Below are positions 24,858 through 32,328 of a stretch of DNA of 38,352 bases, one piece after another (within the stretch, counting starts at the first letter, position 1; the number at the start of each line of letters is the position of its first letter). The stretch is from an uncultured Aquimarina sp. (lineage in GTDB: Bacteria > Bacteroidota > Bacteroidia > Flavobacteriales > Flavobacteriaceae): the NCBI GenBank assembly GCA_947503835.1, contig CANNFM010000027.1:1-38352 (forward strand). Reading direction: 5' to 3'. The notes beneath the pieces are model-generated. The model worked only from the letters and a program-made list of their open reading frames with translations. It made no database searches and was not told the DNA's origin. The position numbers and the translations under genes were made by a program.

Positions 24858-26153
24858 ATGCGGTTCAAGAATACTAGAGAATTTGCTCAGGAATTAGATC
24901 AACAAGACACATTAAGATCATACAGGGATCAATTTATTTTTCCTAAAGTTAATGGGGAACAAGTCATATATTTTACAGGAAACTCACTTGGGCTTCAGCC
25001 TAAGAATGCAAAGAAATATGTTGATGAGGTAATGAATGATTGGGCAGAGTTGGCCGTAGAAGGACATTTTTATGCAGAAAAACCTTGGTGGGATTATCAT
25101 GAACGATTGGCCAAGCCTTTAAGTAAAATTGTAGGAGCAAAACCTTCAGAAATTACAGTAATGAATACACTTACTGTAAACCTTCATTTACTAATGGTAT
25201 CTTTTTACAGACCCAAGGGAAAGCGTTATAAGATTATCTGCGAAGAGAAAGCTTTTCCTAGCGATCAATATATGCTACAAAGTCAGGCTCGTTTTCATGG
25301 ATACGATCCTAATGATGCCATAGTTGAAATCAAAAAGCGCGAAGGAGAGCATAATTTTAGGATAGAAGATATTCTGGCTACCATTCATGAAGTAGGAGAG
25401 GAGTGCGCACTTGTACTGATTGGAGGTGTAAATTATTACACTGGGCAGGTGTTTGATATGAAAACCATTACCAAAGCGGGTCATGATGTAGGCGCATTTG
25501 TAGGTTGGGATCTAGCTCATGGTGCTGGAAATATTAAACTAGAATTACACGAATGGGATGTTGATTTTGCGTCGTGGTGTAGTTATAAATATATGAATAG
25601 CGGACCAGGAAATGCCTCTGGATGCTATGTTCATGAACGATTTCATAATCGAAAAGATATCCCAAGATTCGAAGGCTGGTGGGGAACAAGTAGAGAGACC
25701 CGATTTCTTATGAAACCAGAATTCGAACCTATGCCTAATGCCGATGCCTGGCAGTTAAGCAATGCTCCGATTTTAGCAATCGCTCCCTATTTGGCGTCTT
25801 TAGAATTATTTGATGAAGTAGGTATGGATGCTCTTATCAAAAAACGAAATCTAATCGTTTCTTATCTAGAGTTTATTCTTAAAGAAATAGATGCAGAAGT
25901 AGAAAGTACTTTTGAGATTATTACCCCTTCTGATCCAGAAGAACGAGGGACCCAACTTTCGGTATTTTTACATGGTGAAGGAAGGAAATTATTTGAATAT
26001 TTAATGAAAAATGGGGTGATAACCGATTGGAGAGAACCCAATGTAATCCGATTAGCACCCGCTCCGTTTTATTGTTCTTTTGAAGATATGTATCAGTTTG
26101 GACAAATTTTAAAGCAAGGAATCCAGAAAAAAGTAAATCAATTATCTAATTAG
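24858..26153 (+). CDS. kynU: Kynureninase
   Basis: 431 residues, the full length for this fold-type I PLP enzyme. It cleaves kynurenine to anthranilate and alanine (or 3-hydroxykynurenine to 3-hydroxyanthranilate) in tryptophan breakdown or NAD synthesis. Family blocks are YFTGNSLGLQPKNAKKYVDE, WWDYHERLAKPL, EITVMNTLTVNLHLLM, CEEKAFPSDQYMLQSQ, GWDLAHGAGN, the PLP lysine K244 in WCSYKYMNSGPG, and RFEGWWGTSRETRFLM. No kynurenine monooxygenase or tryptophan dioxygenase gene is in the window. Its 3' end overlaps the convergent AraC gene by 8 bases. Confidence 0.95.
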   Translation: MRFKNTREFAQELDQQDTLRSYRDQFIFPKVNGEQVIYFTGNSLGLQPKNAKKYVDEVMNDWAELAVEGHFYAEKPWWDYHERLAKPLSKIVGAKPSEITVMNTLTVNLHLLMVSFYRPKGKRYKIICEEKAFPSDQYMLQSQARFHGYDPNDAIVEIKKREGEHNFRIEDILATIHEVGEECALVLIGGVNYYTGQVFDMKTITKAGHDVGAFVGWDLAHGAGNIKLELHEWDVDFASWCSYKYMNSGPGNASGCYVHERFHNRKDIPRFEGWWGTSRETRFLMKPEFEPMPNADAWQLSNAPILAIAPYLASLELFDEVGMDALIKKRNLIVSYLEFILKEIDAEVESTFEIITPSDPEERGTQLSVFLHGEGRKLFEYLMKNGVITDWREPNVIRLAPAPFYCSFEDMYQFGQILKQGIQKKVNQLSN

Positions 26154-27000
26154 ATACTTGATTACAGTAGTTTGATGGCGAAATTCCCGAATATTTCTTG
26201 AACTGTTTAGAGAAATAAGAAGGATCATTAAATCCACATCGGTACATCACTTCTGCAATGGTAAAATTATGATGTTCAAAATGTTCTTGTGCCTTTTTTA
26301 TCCTGAATTCGTTTAAAAAATCAATAAAACTCCTATTTGTTACGGTTTTAAACATTCTACAAAAAGAATTTGGAGTTAACCCCAGTTGCTTTGCAAGAGT
26401 TTCTGATCGAATCTGTTTATCATAATGATCATTAATATATTGAAATACCTTAGAGGTTCTCTCGAGCGAATGTTTATTAATATCTAAAGAAAGGTTTCCT
26501 TTAAGTATCGCTCTTTGGTTTTTGGATATTGAAAGTTGATACAAAATATCCATAAAATTGAGAAGCTTTTCTGTATCGTTTTGTTTTTGAAACTTTAAAA
26601 ATAATGGTGATAATTTTTTGTGAATTTCAGATGAAAATATGATTCCGCGATGGGACTTTCTTATATATTTTTGAAGTATATCAAATTCTGGAAAACTAGT
26701 TAATTTATCACTTATAAAACCTTCAGGAAACTGAATAACAACTTCAATATTGTTCTTAAACTGTTTGTTGCCAAAGGGCATGTGGGGGATGTTGGGGCCC
26801 AAAAAAATTAAAAGTCCATCAGCGTAGTTTTCAAAATGAGTATCGATTTGGATACTTCCTTGACCACTCTTTATAAAAACAAGCTCATATTCTGGATGCA
26901 AGTGCCAGCTTACTATATCGCATTGGGATTTATTAGTATAACTTTCAATCTTCAATGATTTTGATTGACCCAGATATATTTGTTCATACGAAACTTTCAT
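26146..27000 (-). CDS. AraC family transcriptional regulator with N-terminal cupin
   Basis: 284 residues. The N-terminal ~110 residues contain WHLHPEYELVFIKSGQGSIQ and DGLLIFLGPNIPHMP, a cupin-type ligand-sensing fold. The C-terminal ~100 residues are a double helix-turn-helix: TLAKQLGLTPNSFCRMFKTV, then FTIAEVMYRCGFNDPSYFSK and FKKYSGISPSNY, the AraC/XylS signature. It is divergent from the MFS gene, with a tandem repeat operator between them, so it probably regulates that transporter and perhaps itself. The effector is unknown; it could relate to the neighbouring kynurenine gene. Confidence 0.9.
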   Translation of the reverse strand: MKVSYEQIYLGQSKSLKIESYTNKSQCDIVSWHLHPEYELVFIKSGQGSIQIDTHFENYADGLLIFLGPNIPHMPFGNKQFKNNIEVVIQFPEGFISDKLTSFPEFDILQKYIRKSHRGIIFSSEIHKKLSPLFLKFQKQNDTEKLLNFMDILYQLSISKNQRAILKGNLSLDINKHSLERTSKVFQYINDHYDKQIRSETLAKQLGLTPNSFCRMFKTVTNRSFIDFLNEFRIKKAQEHFEHHNFTIAEVMYRCGFNDPSYFSKQFKKYSGISPSNYCNQVSN

Positions 27001-27004
27001 GTAA

Positions 27005-27012
27005 CAAAATTA
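27005..27012 (-). promoter_or_regulatory. -7 box directly upstream of the AraC start codon
   Basis: TAATTTTG on the minus strand is an exact TAnnTTTG match ending only 4 bases before the ATG at 27000, which would give a leaderless or nearly leaderless mRNA. No -33 TTG at normal spacing. Confidence 0.35.
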
Positions 27013-27035
27013 CCATTTTGTTTACATAAAATCAC

Positions 27036-27074
27036 TAATACTGCATATTTTGTCATTAATATTGAATATTTTGT
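27036..27074. promoter_or_regulatory. Tandem 18-bp direct repeat, predicted AraC operator
   Basis: TAATACTGCATATTTTGT (27036-27053) and TAATATTGAATATTTTGT (27057-27074) match at 16 of 18 positions, and their starts are exactly 21 bp apart (two helical turns). Direct repeats at this spacing are the usual AraC-family binding layout. They lie between the divergent AraC gene and the MFS -7 box, ending 25 bases before that box. Confidence 0.65.
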
Positions 27075-27099
27075 TTTAATAATCAGAGGATTATGTTTT

Positions 27100-27107
27100 T
27101 ACTTTTG
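27100..27107 (+). promoter_or_regulatory. -7 box of the MFS transporter gene
   Basis: TACTTTTG is an exact TAnnTTTG match 32 bases before the ATG at 27140. A good -33 TTG is missing, as expected for a promoter needing an activator. Confidence 0.55.
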
Positions 27108-27139
27108 ATTTATAAATTATAGACAATAAACAATTAAGA

Positions 27140-28297
27140 ATGAATTCATTGCAATTGATCTTAACAAGACTGCGATATTTTGGTCCGGCATGGGTATTTG
27201 CGTCATTAAACATTATTGTAGGTACTTGGGTACTTTATATTCCCCAGGTGAGAGCTAAATTAGAAATTGATGATGCACAATTGGGTATTGCATTGTTTTG
27301 TTTTGCCCTGGGGACATTGGTTATGATCCCTTTATCTTCTTCAATTATTGATAAAATAGGTGTTGGTAAGACTACATTATTCGCTATTGTGGTTTTCTCA
27401 TTGTTGTTTTTGATACCTCTTCTTATGTCAACCTATGTTACTCTTTGTATTTCCCTCTTTTTTGTTGGATTATCTGGTTGTCTTACCGATGTCTCTATGA
27501 ACGCACTAGTTTCAGATATAGAACAGGAGGACACCATACATATTATGTCGGCATCTCATGGGTTTTTTAGTTTAGGAGGGGTAATTGGTGCTGGTATTGG
27601 CAGTTTAATTATCACTTATTTTGAAATTCCTGTTATGCACATGTTATGTGCTGTGATTTTTGTCATATTCACCAACCTAATGACGTTTAAGGCATATTAT
27701 CCAATTCAAAATAAGAAACCCAAAAAGAAGGAAAAATCATATAACTTTAATCTTATTCGGCCATTACTCGGATTAACAATCATCGCTTTTTTAGTTATGG
27801 GTAGTGAGGGTGCTATAGAACACTGGAGCAAACTGTATTTACAGGATGTAGTACACATTACTTCAGAGAGAATATCTGGATTAGGATTTGTTGTATTCTC
27901 AGTACTGATGACCTTGGGGCGTTTTCTGGGAGATGAAATTAGCAAGAAATTCGGATCACTACCAATTATCATAGGTGGATGTATACTTAGTATTCTTGGT
28001 TTTTCTACGATACTTATTTCTCAACTAGTAATCACCATAATCGGTTTTGGGTTGGTTGGATTAGGTTTTTCTGTCATTATTCCAGAATTATTCAGGTTGG
28101 CGGGTAAAACCAATGGCATTTCTTCGGCTCAAGGTATCTCTTTGGTTGCGGGATTTGGGTATTTAGGGTTTTTATTAAGTCCGCCTCTTTTAGGCTTTCT
28201 ATCCAAAATTGATAGTTTGCAACTCAGTTTTATGGCTCTATTGATTGCTACGGGCATAGCTTTGTTGATCACTTTTTTCTTAAAGAAAAGAGGGTAA
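27140..28297 (+). CDS. MFS transporter (YbjJ/FucP-like)
   Basis: 385 residues with about 12 hydrophobic segments. The first half holds GTWVLYIPQVRAKLEIDDAQ, typical of YbjJ-like proteins, and the loop 2-3 motif around SSIIDKIGVGKT. SGCLTDVSMNALVSDIEQ and SASHGFFSLGGVIGAGIGS also fit that subgroup. The middle cytoplasmic loop is lysine-rich (QNKKPKKKEK), the second half has LGRFLGDEISKKFG, the repeat of the loop motif. The substrate is unknown. Divergent from an AraC gene with a tandem operator between, it is probably inducible by the compound it carries. Confidence 0.88.
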   Translation: MNSLQLILTRLRYFGPAWVFASLNIIVGTWVLYIPQVRAKLEIDDAQLGIALFCFALGTLVMIPLSSSIIDKIGVGKTTLFAIVVFSLLFLIPLLMSTYVTLCISLFFVGLSGCLTDVSMNALVSDIEQEDTIHIMSASHGFFSLGGVIGAGIGSLIITYFEIPVMHMLCAVIFVIFTNLMTFKAYYPIQNKKPKKKEKSYNFNLIRPLLGLTIIAFLVMGSEGAIEHWSKLYLQDVVHITSERISGLGFVVFSVLMTLGRFLGDEISKKFGSLPIIIGGCILSILGFSTILISQLVITIIGFGLVGLGFSVIIPELFRLAGKTNGISSAQGISLVAGFGYLGFLLSPPLLGFLSKIDSLQLSFMALLIATGIALLITFFLKKRG

Positions 28298-28367
28298 TAG
28301 CAATGCCACCTGTATCATGAGAATACTTAGAATTGGCAACGAAGTAATCTTTATATTCTAGATCCTT

Positions 28368-29096
28368 TTACTCTGTAATGACTTCAATATTGGTAAAATG
28401 AAGTGTCCAGTCACCTTCATTGCGCTTATGGGTTTTGGCAATTTTGATTCCGTTATAGGTGTTATAATCTTCCCAAGAGGTGATTAATGATGGTTCTTTT
28501 GCATTTTTTTGTCTAAACACCCATTCTTTGATGATAAAATCTCCTTCGAAATAGAAATCATAGGCATCCCCGGGAGTATAACCACCTTCGTTTTTATACA
28601 CAATGGTTAGTTTTTGCATTTCTTTATTACTTATTGGAGCCACTGCTATTATCTGATGTTCTGAAGTAAAACTAGCAGCATCCCAAACCAAATTAAAAGG
28701 AGCCAGCAACCAATATTTATCATTAATAAACCCCTGATCTGCTTTTTGGTTTGTACTATCTATTTGGGTTCTATTATAGGTAATGGTGTCCTTTTCAGAA
28801 GTCAGGGTTACTGTATTTTCTTTAGGATGCCAGTTCCATGAGCGTTCAGAGTGAATGGTATCACGGTCTACATTAAATGTAAATTTTATCTCTTTTACTT
28901 TATTCCAGTTTTCAAACCCGTTTGCATATGCGATTGCTTCTGCTGTAGTAGACATCTTCTTGCGGTTTGTATCGGCAATGGGTTCTGGATCCCTTACTTC
29001 TACGTCGTCTTCATACTGAATTTGTTTTTTTACTTCAGTTTTACAGGCAACAAATGCTAAAGAAAACAAAGCGAATACAATTACATTTTTCATCAT
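28368..29096 (-). CDS. Lipoprotein of unknown function (possibly DUF6503)
   Basis: 242 residues; M2 (29093) is an equally good start. The signal peptide ends in LAFVAC with Cys18 as the lipidation site. The body is beta-rich with WNWHPKENTVTLTSEKDTI, FINDKYWLLAPFNLVWDA and NEGGYTPGDAYDFYFEGDFI. This reminds me of the Bacteroidota lipoprotein family DUF6503, but that link is from memory and tentative. No catalytic motif is recognised. It is a single-gene unit on the minus strand between MFS and DJ-1-like genes. Confidence 0.75.
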   Translation of the reverse strand: MMKNVIVFALFSLAFVACKTEVKKQIQYEDDVEVRDPEPIADTNRKKMSTTAEAIAYANGFENWNKVKEIKFTFNVDRDTIHSERSWNWHPKENTVTLTSEKDTITYNRTQIDSTNQKADQGFINDKYWLLAPFNLVWDAASFTSEHQIIAVAPISNKEMQKLTIVYKNEGGYTPGDAYDFYFEGDFIIKEWVFRQKNAKEPSLITSWEDYNTYNGIKIAKTHKRNEGDWTLHFTNIEVITE

Positions 29097-29274
29097 GGGT
29101 TAGTTTTTAGCTAAAATATAGAAAAGAATACACCTTGATAATTCTTATCCATACCGTTTTAGGTTTTTAACAGAATTTTAAAGGTTTCTCTTTTTTACCT
29201 AAACTTTATTCGAAATGTACGCCGATCGATTGTTATGATATGTTGCATAGCGGTAATTTGATCGTTGAGGGGTA

Positions 29275-29314
29275 ATAAAAAAGGCCCTTTCGAATTTTAA
29301 AAACTGAAAGGACC
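29275..29314 (-). terminator. Terminator of the DJ-1/PfpI gene
   Basis: On the minus strand GGTCCTTTC (29314-29306) pairs with GAAAGGGCC (29291-29283), with one G-U pair, followed by TTTTTTATT. Confidence 0.8.
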
Positions 29315-29353
29315 AGATTGTATAACATTAGTATTTATAAAGTTGAGTTTGTG

Positions 29354-30046
29354 TTATTTTACTTTTAAAATTTCTAATGTTTTTTGTGCAGTCATCACCG
29401 AAGATTGAGGGTTTTGACCAGTAATCAGATTACCATCTTCGATAACAAATTCGCTCCAGTCATCACCTTTGCGATAGATAGCACCTTCATTAGAAAGTTC
29501 TGTTTCTAATAAGAAAGGTACAATCTCTGTAAGCTGTACTGCCGCTTCTTCTGTATTTGTAAATGAAGTAAGACGTCTTCCTTTTACAAAAGGAGTTCCG
29601 TTTTCTAAAACAACTCCCTTTAAAGCAGCTACACCATGACAAACCAATCCAATAGGTTTCTCTTTTGTGTTGAAATCATTAATAATTTTAGCCACCTCAG
29701 TATTATCCGCTAAATCCCACATAGGGCCATGACCGCCAGGAAAAAATAAGATATCAAAATCTGAAGGGTTGACATCAGATGTTTTTTTTGCATTTTTAAT
29801 AGCATCTAATGCAGTTGCATCTTCATTAAACTTCTTTGTGTATTCGGTCTGCCAATCATCAAGCTTACTTGTTGGATCCAAAGGTACGATACCTCCTTTT
29901 GGAGAAGCAATGGTAATGTTTGCTCCTTCATCAATAAATTTATAATAAGGAGCAGCTAATTCTTCTAACCATACTCCCGTTTTTTCACCTGTATTACCTA
30001 ATGCATCATGTGATGTGGTAACAATTAATACGTTTAAATCTTTCAT
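29354..30046 (-). CDS. DJ-1/PfpI family protein (Hsp31-like class I amidotransferase fold)
   Basis: 230 residues. The nucleophile elbow is IGLVCHGVAAL with Cys136 and His137. FFPGGHGPMWDLADN (101-115) is the preceding family block, and GVWLEELAAPYYKF (24-37) carries the early glutamate. SPKGGIVPLDPTS is characteristic of the Hsp31-like subgroup, whose members act as glyoxalase III, chaperone or deglycase in stress. The exact activity is not established from sequence. It has its own promoter and terminator, and lies beside the Crp/Fnr gene. Confidence 0.85.
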   Translation of the reverse strand: MKDLNVLIVTTSHDALGNTGEKTGVWLEELAAPYYKFIDEGANITIASPKGGIVPLDPTSKLDDWQTEYTKKFNEDATALDAIKNAKKTSDVNPSDFDILFFPGGHGPMWDLADNTEVAKIINDFNTKEKPIGLVCHGVAALKGVVLENGTPFVKGRRLTSFTNTEEAAVQLTEIVPFLLETELSNEGAIYRKGDDWSEFVIEDGNLITGQNPQSSVMTAQKTLEILKVK

Positions 30047-30085
30047 TTTTGAATAGGTTTTATGATAAGTACTTTACTTGCACTA

Positions 30086-30093
30086 CAAATTTC
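30086..30093 (-). promoter_or_regulatory. -7 box of the DJ-1/PfpI gene
   Basis: GAAATTTG on the minus strand (TAnnTTTG with one mismatch), followed by TAGTG as at the site at 32197. It lies ~40 bases before the start. No operator like those at 31.9-33.3 kb is found upstream. Confidence 0.35.
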
Positions 30094-30136
30094 GTGAAAT
30101 AGGACTTAAAAAATGATTGATCTGTGTTATGAAATT

Positions 30137-30721
30137 TTATTGATTTATGTTAAGAATTTGTCTGCGAAGACGACTTAAGCTCTCTGGTTTAATGCCCAGA
30201 TAGTTTGCGATATGATAATTAGAAATACGCTGTTCTATATTAGGATAGGTCTCGAGAAACTCTAAGTAGCGTTCGGCATTTGTTTTTTCTAAAGCCGATA
30301 ATATTCTGTCCTGAAAAGATACAAAGGCATTCGTAAGTTTGATACGAAAGAAACGTTCTAAATTTGGTATTTCTAGATATAATTTTTCTAAGTCAGATTT
30401 CTTGATTCCGATTACTTCTGATGCTTCAATGCAATCGATGTTAAGGCGGGCTTTTTCTTCCTTAAAAAATGCTTTAAAGTCACTAATCCACCAATCTTCA
30501 ATGGCAAACTGAACGATGTGTTGGTTTCCATCTGTATCTACATGATAGGCCTTAAGGCACCCTTTAACCACATAATATTCATATTCAACAACATCACCTT
30601 CTTGGATTAAATACTGTTTCTTACGTAGTTTTTTATGAATAAGCACACTAGTAAATCGACTCCATTCTTGTGGAGTACATTCAATATATTTTGAAATATG
30701 TTTCTCTATTTCTGCATACAT
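30137..30721 (-). CDS. Crp/Fnr family transcriptional regulator
   Basis: 194 residues. The N-terminal ~115 residues form a cyclic-nucleotide-binding-type jelly roll (KQYLIQEGDVVEYEYYVVKG, IVQFAIEDWWISDFKAFF). The C-terminal DNA-binding helix-turn-helix is RISNYHIANYLGIKPESLSRLRRQI, close to the end. The Arg and Glu that bind cAMP in Crp are not evident, so the ligand is unknown. This compact type with a WW pair is very common in Flavobacteriia. Neighbouring stress-type genes are possible targets. Its start is followed upstream by the terminator of the cupredoxin-like gene, so it has its own promoter (a weak TACTTTAG lies at 30726-30733). Confidence 0.88.
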   Translation of the reverse strand: MYAEIEKHISKYIECTPQEWSRFTSVLIHKKLRKKQYLIQEGDVVEYEYYVVKGCLKAYHVDTDGNQHIVQFAIEDWWISDFKAFFKEEKARLNIDCIEASEVIGIKKSDLEKLYLEIPNLERFFRIKLTNAFVSFQDRILSALEKTNAERYLEFLETYPNIEQRISNYHIANYLGIKPESLSRLRRQILNINQ

Positions 30722-30736
30722 GCAGCTAAAGTAAAC

Positions 30737-30766
30737 AAAAAAAGCTTCCTGATTAAGGAAGCTTTT
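30737..30766 (-). terminator. Terminator of the cupredoxin-like gene
   Basis: AAAAGCTTCCT (30740-30750) pairs with AGGAAGCTTTT (30756-30766). On the minus strand the hairpin is followed by a T-run. With its flanking A-run and T-run it could act in both directions. Confidence 0.85.
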
Positions 30767-30788
30767 CTAGTCTTATTTTCTAAAGTAA

Positions 30789-31157
30789 CTACTTTACCGT
30801 TAGTGTATATTGTGGCGTTGGATTTAAAGGACAAAAGTAGGTATAGGTTCCTTTTTTAAGTGTAACCGTTTTTGAACTCTGTGTTTTACCGTCTGCAACT
30901 GCTTTGGTTACATACGCTTCTTTAATGTGGTTTTTTGCATCTGCAGCATCTTTTCCTGCAGGAACAAGTACGAAACCAACATCTGATCCTACATTGTTAT
31001 TAGAGATGTTAAAAACATAACTTCCTTCAGATAGTGTAATACTTTTCTGAGTAAACTCTCCTTTAGTTTGCTCTAAAGAAACTGTTTTTACATCTTGAGC
31101 TTGTGCACTAAAAGTGATTGCTAAAATAAGGGTAAATAATGAGATTAAATTTTTCAT
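30789..31157 (-). CDS. Secreted cupredoxin-like protein lacking most copper ligands
   Basis: 122 residues with a signal peptide (1-20, ending AQAQ). The body has the cupredoxin strand pattern (LSEGSYVFNISNNNVGSDVG, then LKKGTYTYFCPLNPTPQYTL). In type 1 copper proteins the last loop reads C-x(2-4)-H-x(2-4)-M and an earlier His lies near VGF. Here only Cys109 remains: the His and Met positions read PLNPTPQYTL and no His sits near G61. It may therefore not bind copper in the usual way. I recall similar NPTP-type proteins in Flavobacteriaceae, function unknown. It is downstream of the AhpD-like gene, with a possible weak terminator between. Confidence 0.75.
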   Translation of the reverse strand: MKNLISLFTLILAITFSAQAQDVKTVSLEQTKGEFTQKSITLSEGSYVFNISNNNVGSDVGFVLVPAGKDAADAKNHIKEAYVTKAVADGKTQSSKTVTLKKGTYTYFCPLNPTPQYTLTVK

Positions 31158-31210
31158 GATTTTGATAATTATTAATGTGTATAAATGATTTATTAATTTT
31201 TAAAAATATC

Positions 31211-31250
31211 CTGGAAGAGTATGAGAGATTTTATTTCTTGTCTCTTCCAG
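31211..31250 (-). terminator. Possible terminator after the AhpD/CMD-like gene
   Basis: CTGGAAGAG (31211-31219) and CTCTTCCAG (31242-31250) form a 9-bp stem with a 22-base loop. On the minus strand GATATTTTTA follows. The long loop makes it weak. Confidence 0.4.
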
Positions 31251-31287
31251 GGGTTATTAGGGGTAATTGCCCTGTGTGTTTACGTAT

Positions 31288-31836
31288 TTATGCCGTGGCA
31301 GTTTCTAGTTGCTGAGCAACCGGAAAATCTACAGGAACTTGAGTCGTACTGTGTATATAGTTAGAAATCGTTTTGTCTCCAACTAACGAAATAGTGTCAA
31401 TCAAATTACCTTTGGAATATCCAGCTGCAAAGAAGTTATCGATTACATTTTGATCTGTTTTTCCTCTGTTTTCGGTACTATTTTTGGCCAATTTAGCCAA
31501 TGCATCCAATTTAGGATCAAAAGAAGCATATCCAGCTCTAAGTTCTAAAATTTGCTCATCGGTAAAACCGTTCATTTTTCCGATTGCAGTGTGAGCAGAT
31601 AAACAGTAAATACAGTCATTTACTTGGCTAACCGCCAGGTTAACTACTTCTTTCTCTTTTGCAGAAAGTGATGTCTTAGCATTAGCAAAGTTTAAGTAGT
31701 TTTCTAAAGCGGTGTCGCTATGCGCATAAGTTGCATATAGGTTAGGAACAAATCCTAATGCCTTATTCAGGTTGTCAAATATTGCTTGATTGTTTGGACT
31801 TACTTCTTCTCTTGTTGGTACATTAAATGTGCTCAT
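31288..31836 (-). CDS. Carboxymuconolactone-decarboxylase / AhpD-like peroxidase-related protein
   Basis: 182 residues, all-helical. The AhpD-type redox motif is intact: EKEVVNLAVSQVNDCIYCLS followed by AHTAIG, giving C75, C78 and H82 with glutamates ~12 residues upstream. Such proteins reduce disulfides or peroxides; the carboxymuconolactone name is only a family label, since true decarboxylases lack the CxxC. The promoter at 31926 carries the 29-bp operator described here, so it is probably controlled by the AraC protein at 33324-34172. The true substrate is unknown. Confidence 0.85.
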   Translation of the reverse strand: MSTFNVPTREEVSPNNQAIFDNLNKALGFVPNLYATYAHSDTALENYLNFANAKTSLSAKEKEVVNLAVSQVNDCIYCLSAHTAIGKMNGFTDEQILELRAGYASFDPKLDALAKLAKNSTENRGKTDQNVIDNFFAAGYSKGNLIDTISLVGDKTISNYIHSTTQVPVDFPVAQQLETATA

Positions 31837-31925
31837 AATTTTTTAAGTTTTAGTATTGTTTTTAGTTTTTAAATTAAATCCCGAACTAGTTTCAGGACCT
31901 GTTATACTTAGTTTTAATTTCGATA

Positions 31926-31994
31926 CAAAGATCTGGCGAAAATAGAGGTGATAAAATGTGTATTCTTCCCAGGGGCTTGTCGAAACTTCCCGAA
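31926..31994 (-). promoter_or_regulatory. Promoter A with 29-bp operator, for the AhpD/CMD-like gene
   Basis: The operator is at 31966-31994 (plus strand TTCCCAGGGGCTTGTC then GAAACTTCCCGAA). Half-site starts 31966 and 31987 are 21 bp apart. The -7 box on the minus strand is GATCTTTG (31933-31926), its inner edge 40 bases from the operator start. Transcription would begin near 31919, giving a leader of ~80 bases. No standard -33 TTG is present, which fits activator dependence. Confidence 0.65.
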
Positions 31995-32008
31995 TGTACT
32001 TCGAGATC

Positions 32009-32170
32009 TTATCTTTGACTTTTAACAAAAGGTTTTTCTGCATCACAATAAAAATCATGAATCCCTTTTTGTTCACAATGGGTTTTTGGATTTAAAGAGT
32101 TTATGATTTGTTTCTTTCCTTTCCTAAAAATCTCTATAAGATTGAAAATTGATTTATTTTGAATTGTCAT
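32009..32170 (-). CDS. Putative 53-aa small protein behind promoter B
   Basis: An ORF of 53 codons with ATG at 32170 and TAA at 32009, starting MTIQNKSIFNLIEIFRKGKK. It ends in FYCDAEKPFVKSQR and is basic, with no signal peptide or membrane helix; two cysteines lie in HCEQKGIHDFYC. The support is position: the -7 box and operator at 32197-32265 predict an RNA start near 32190, so this is the first ORF, with a ~20-base leader like those of other genes here. No homologue is recognised. It could be noncoding leader RNA for the AhpD-like gene instead. Confidence 0.4.
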   Translation of the reverse strand: MTIQNKSIFNLIEIFRKGKKQIINSLNPKTHCEQKGIHDFYCDAEKPFVKSQR

Positions 32171-32196
32171 TGTATATGTCTTTTATATTAACACTA

Positions 32197-32265
32197 CAAA
32201 GATGCATCTGTTCTCTTGGCAAAGAAATGCCAGATATTCCCGAAGACTTGTCATTTTTTCCCGAA
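32197..32265 (-). promoter_or_regulatory. Promoter B with 29-bp operator
   Basis: Operator at 32237-32265 (TTCCCGAAGACTTGTC then ATTTTTTCCCGAA on the plus strand), with half-site starts 32237 and 32258, 21 bp apart. The -7 box on the minus strand is CATCTTTG (32204-32197), edge-to-operator distance again 40. It drives the 53-codon ORF and possibly the AhpD-like gene further on. The distal half-site touches the A-run of the terminator at 32262-32296. Confidence 0.65.
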
Positions 32266-32296
32266 ATAAAAAAGGCCCTTGCAATTGCAAGGGCCT
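32262..32296 (-). terminator. Terminator of the DoxX unit
   Basis: A perfect 24-base palindrome at 32273-32296, with arms AGGCCCTTGCAA and TTGCAAGGGCCT. On the minus strand a T-run follows (complement of 32264-32273), so it ends the DoxX transcript. Confidence 0.88.
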
Positions 32297-32328
32297 ATAG
32301 GCAGCATATATGTTTTTATACTATGTTT

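Noticed and set aside
31227..31255. Fourth operator copy before the cupredoxin-like gene (CTTGTC at 31237-31242)
   Set aside because: TTCC is 3 bases off the required position, the first half-site is missing and no -7 box lies 40 bases away; the sequence is part of a hairpin.
31843..32076. 77-codon minus-strand ORF upstream of the AhpD-like gene
   Set aside because: It spans operator and promoter A and has no recognisable protein character; its reading frame differs from the 53-codon ORF directly behind promoter B.
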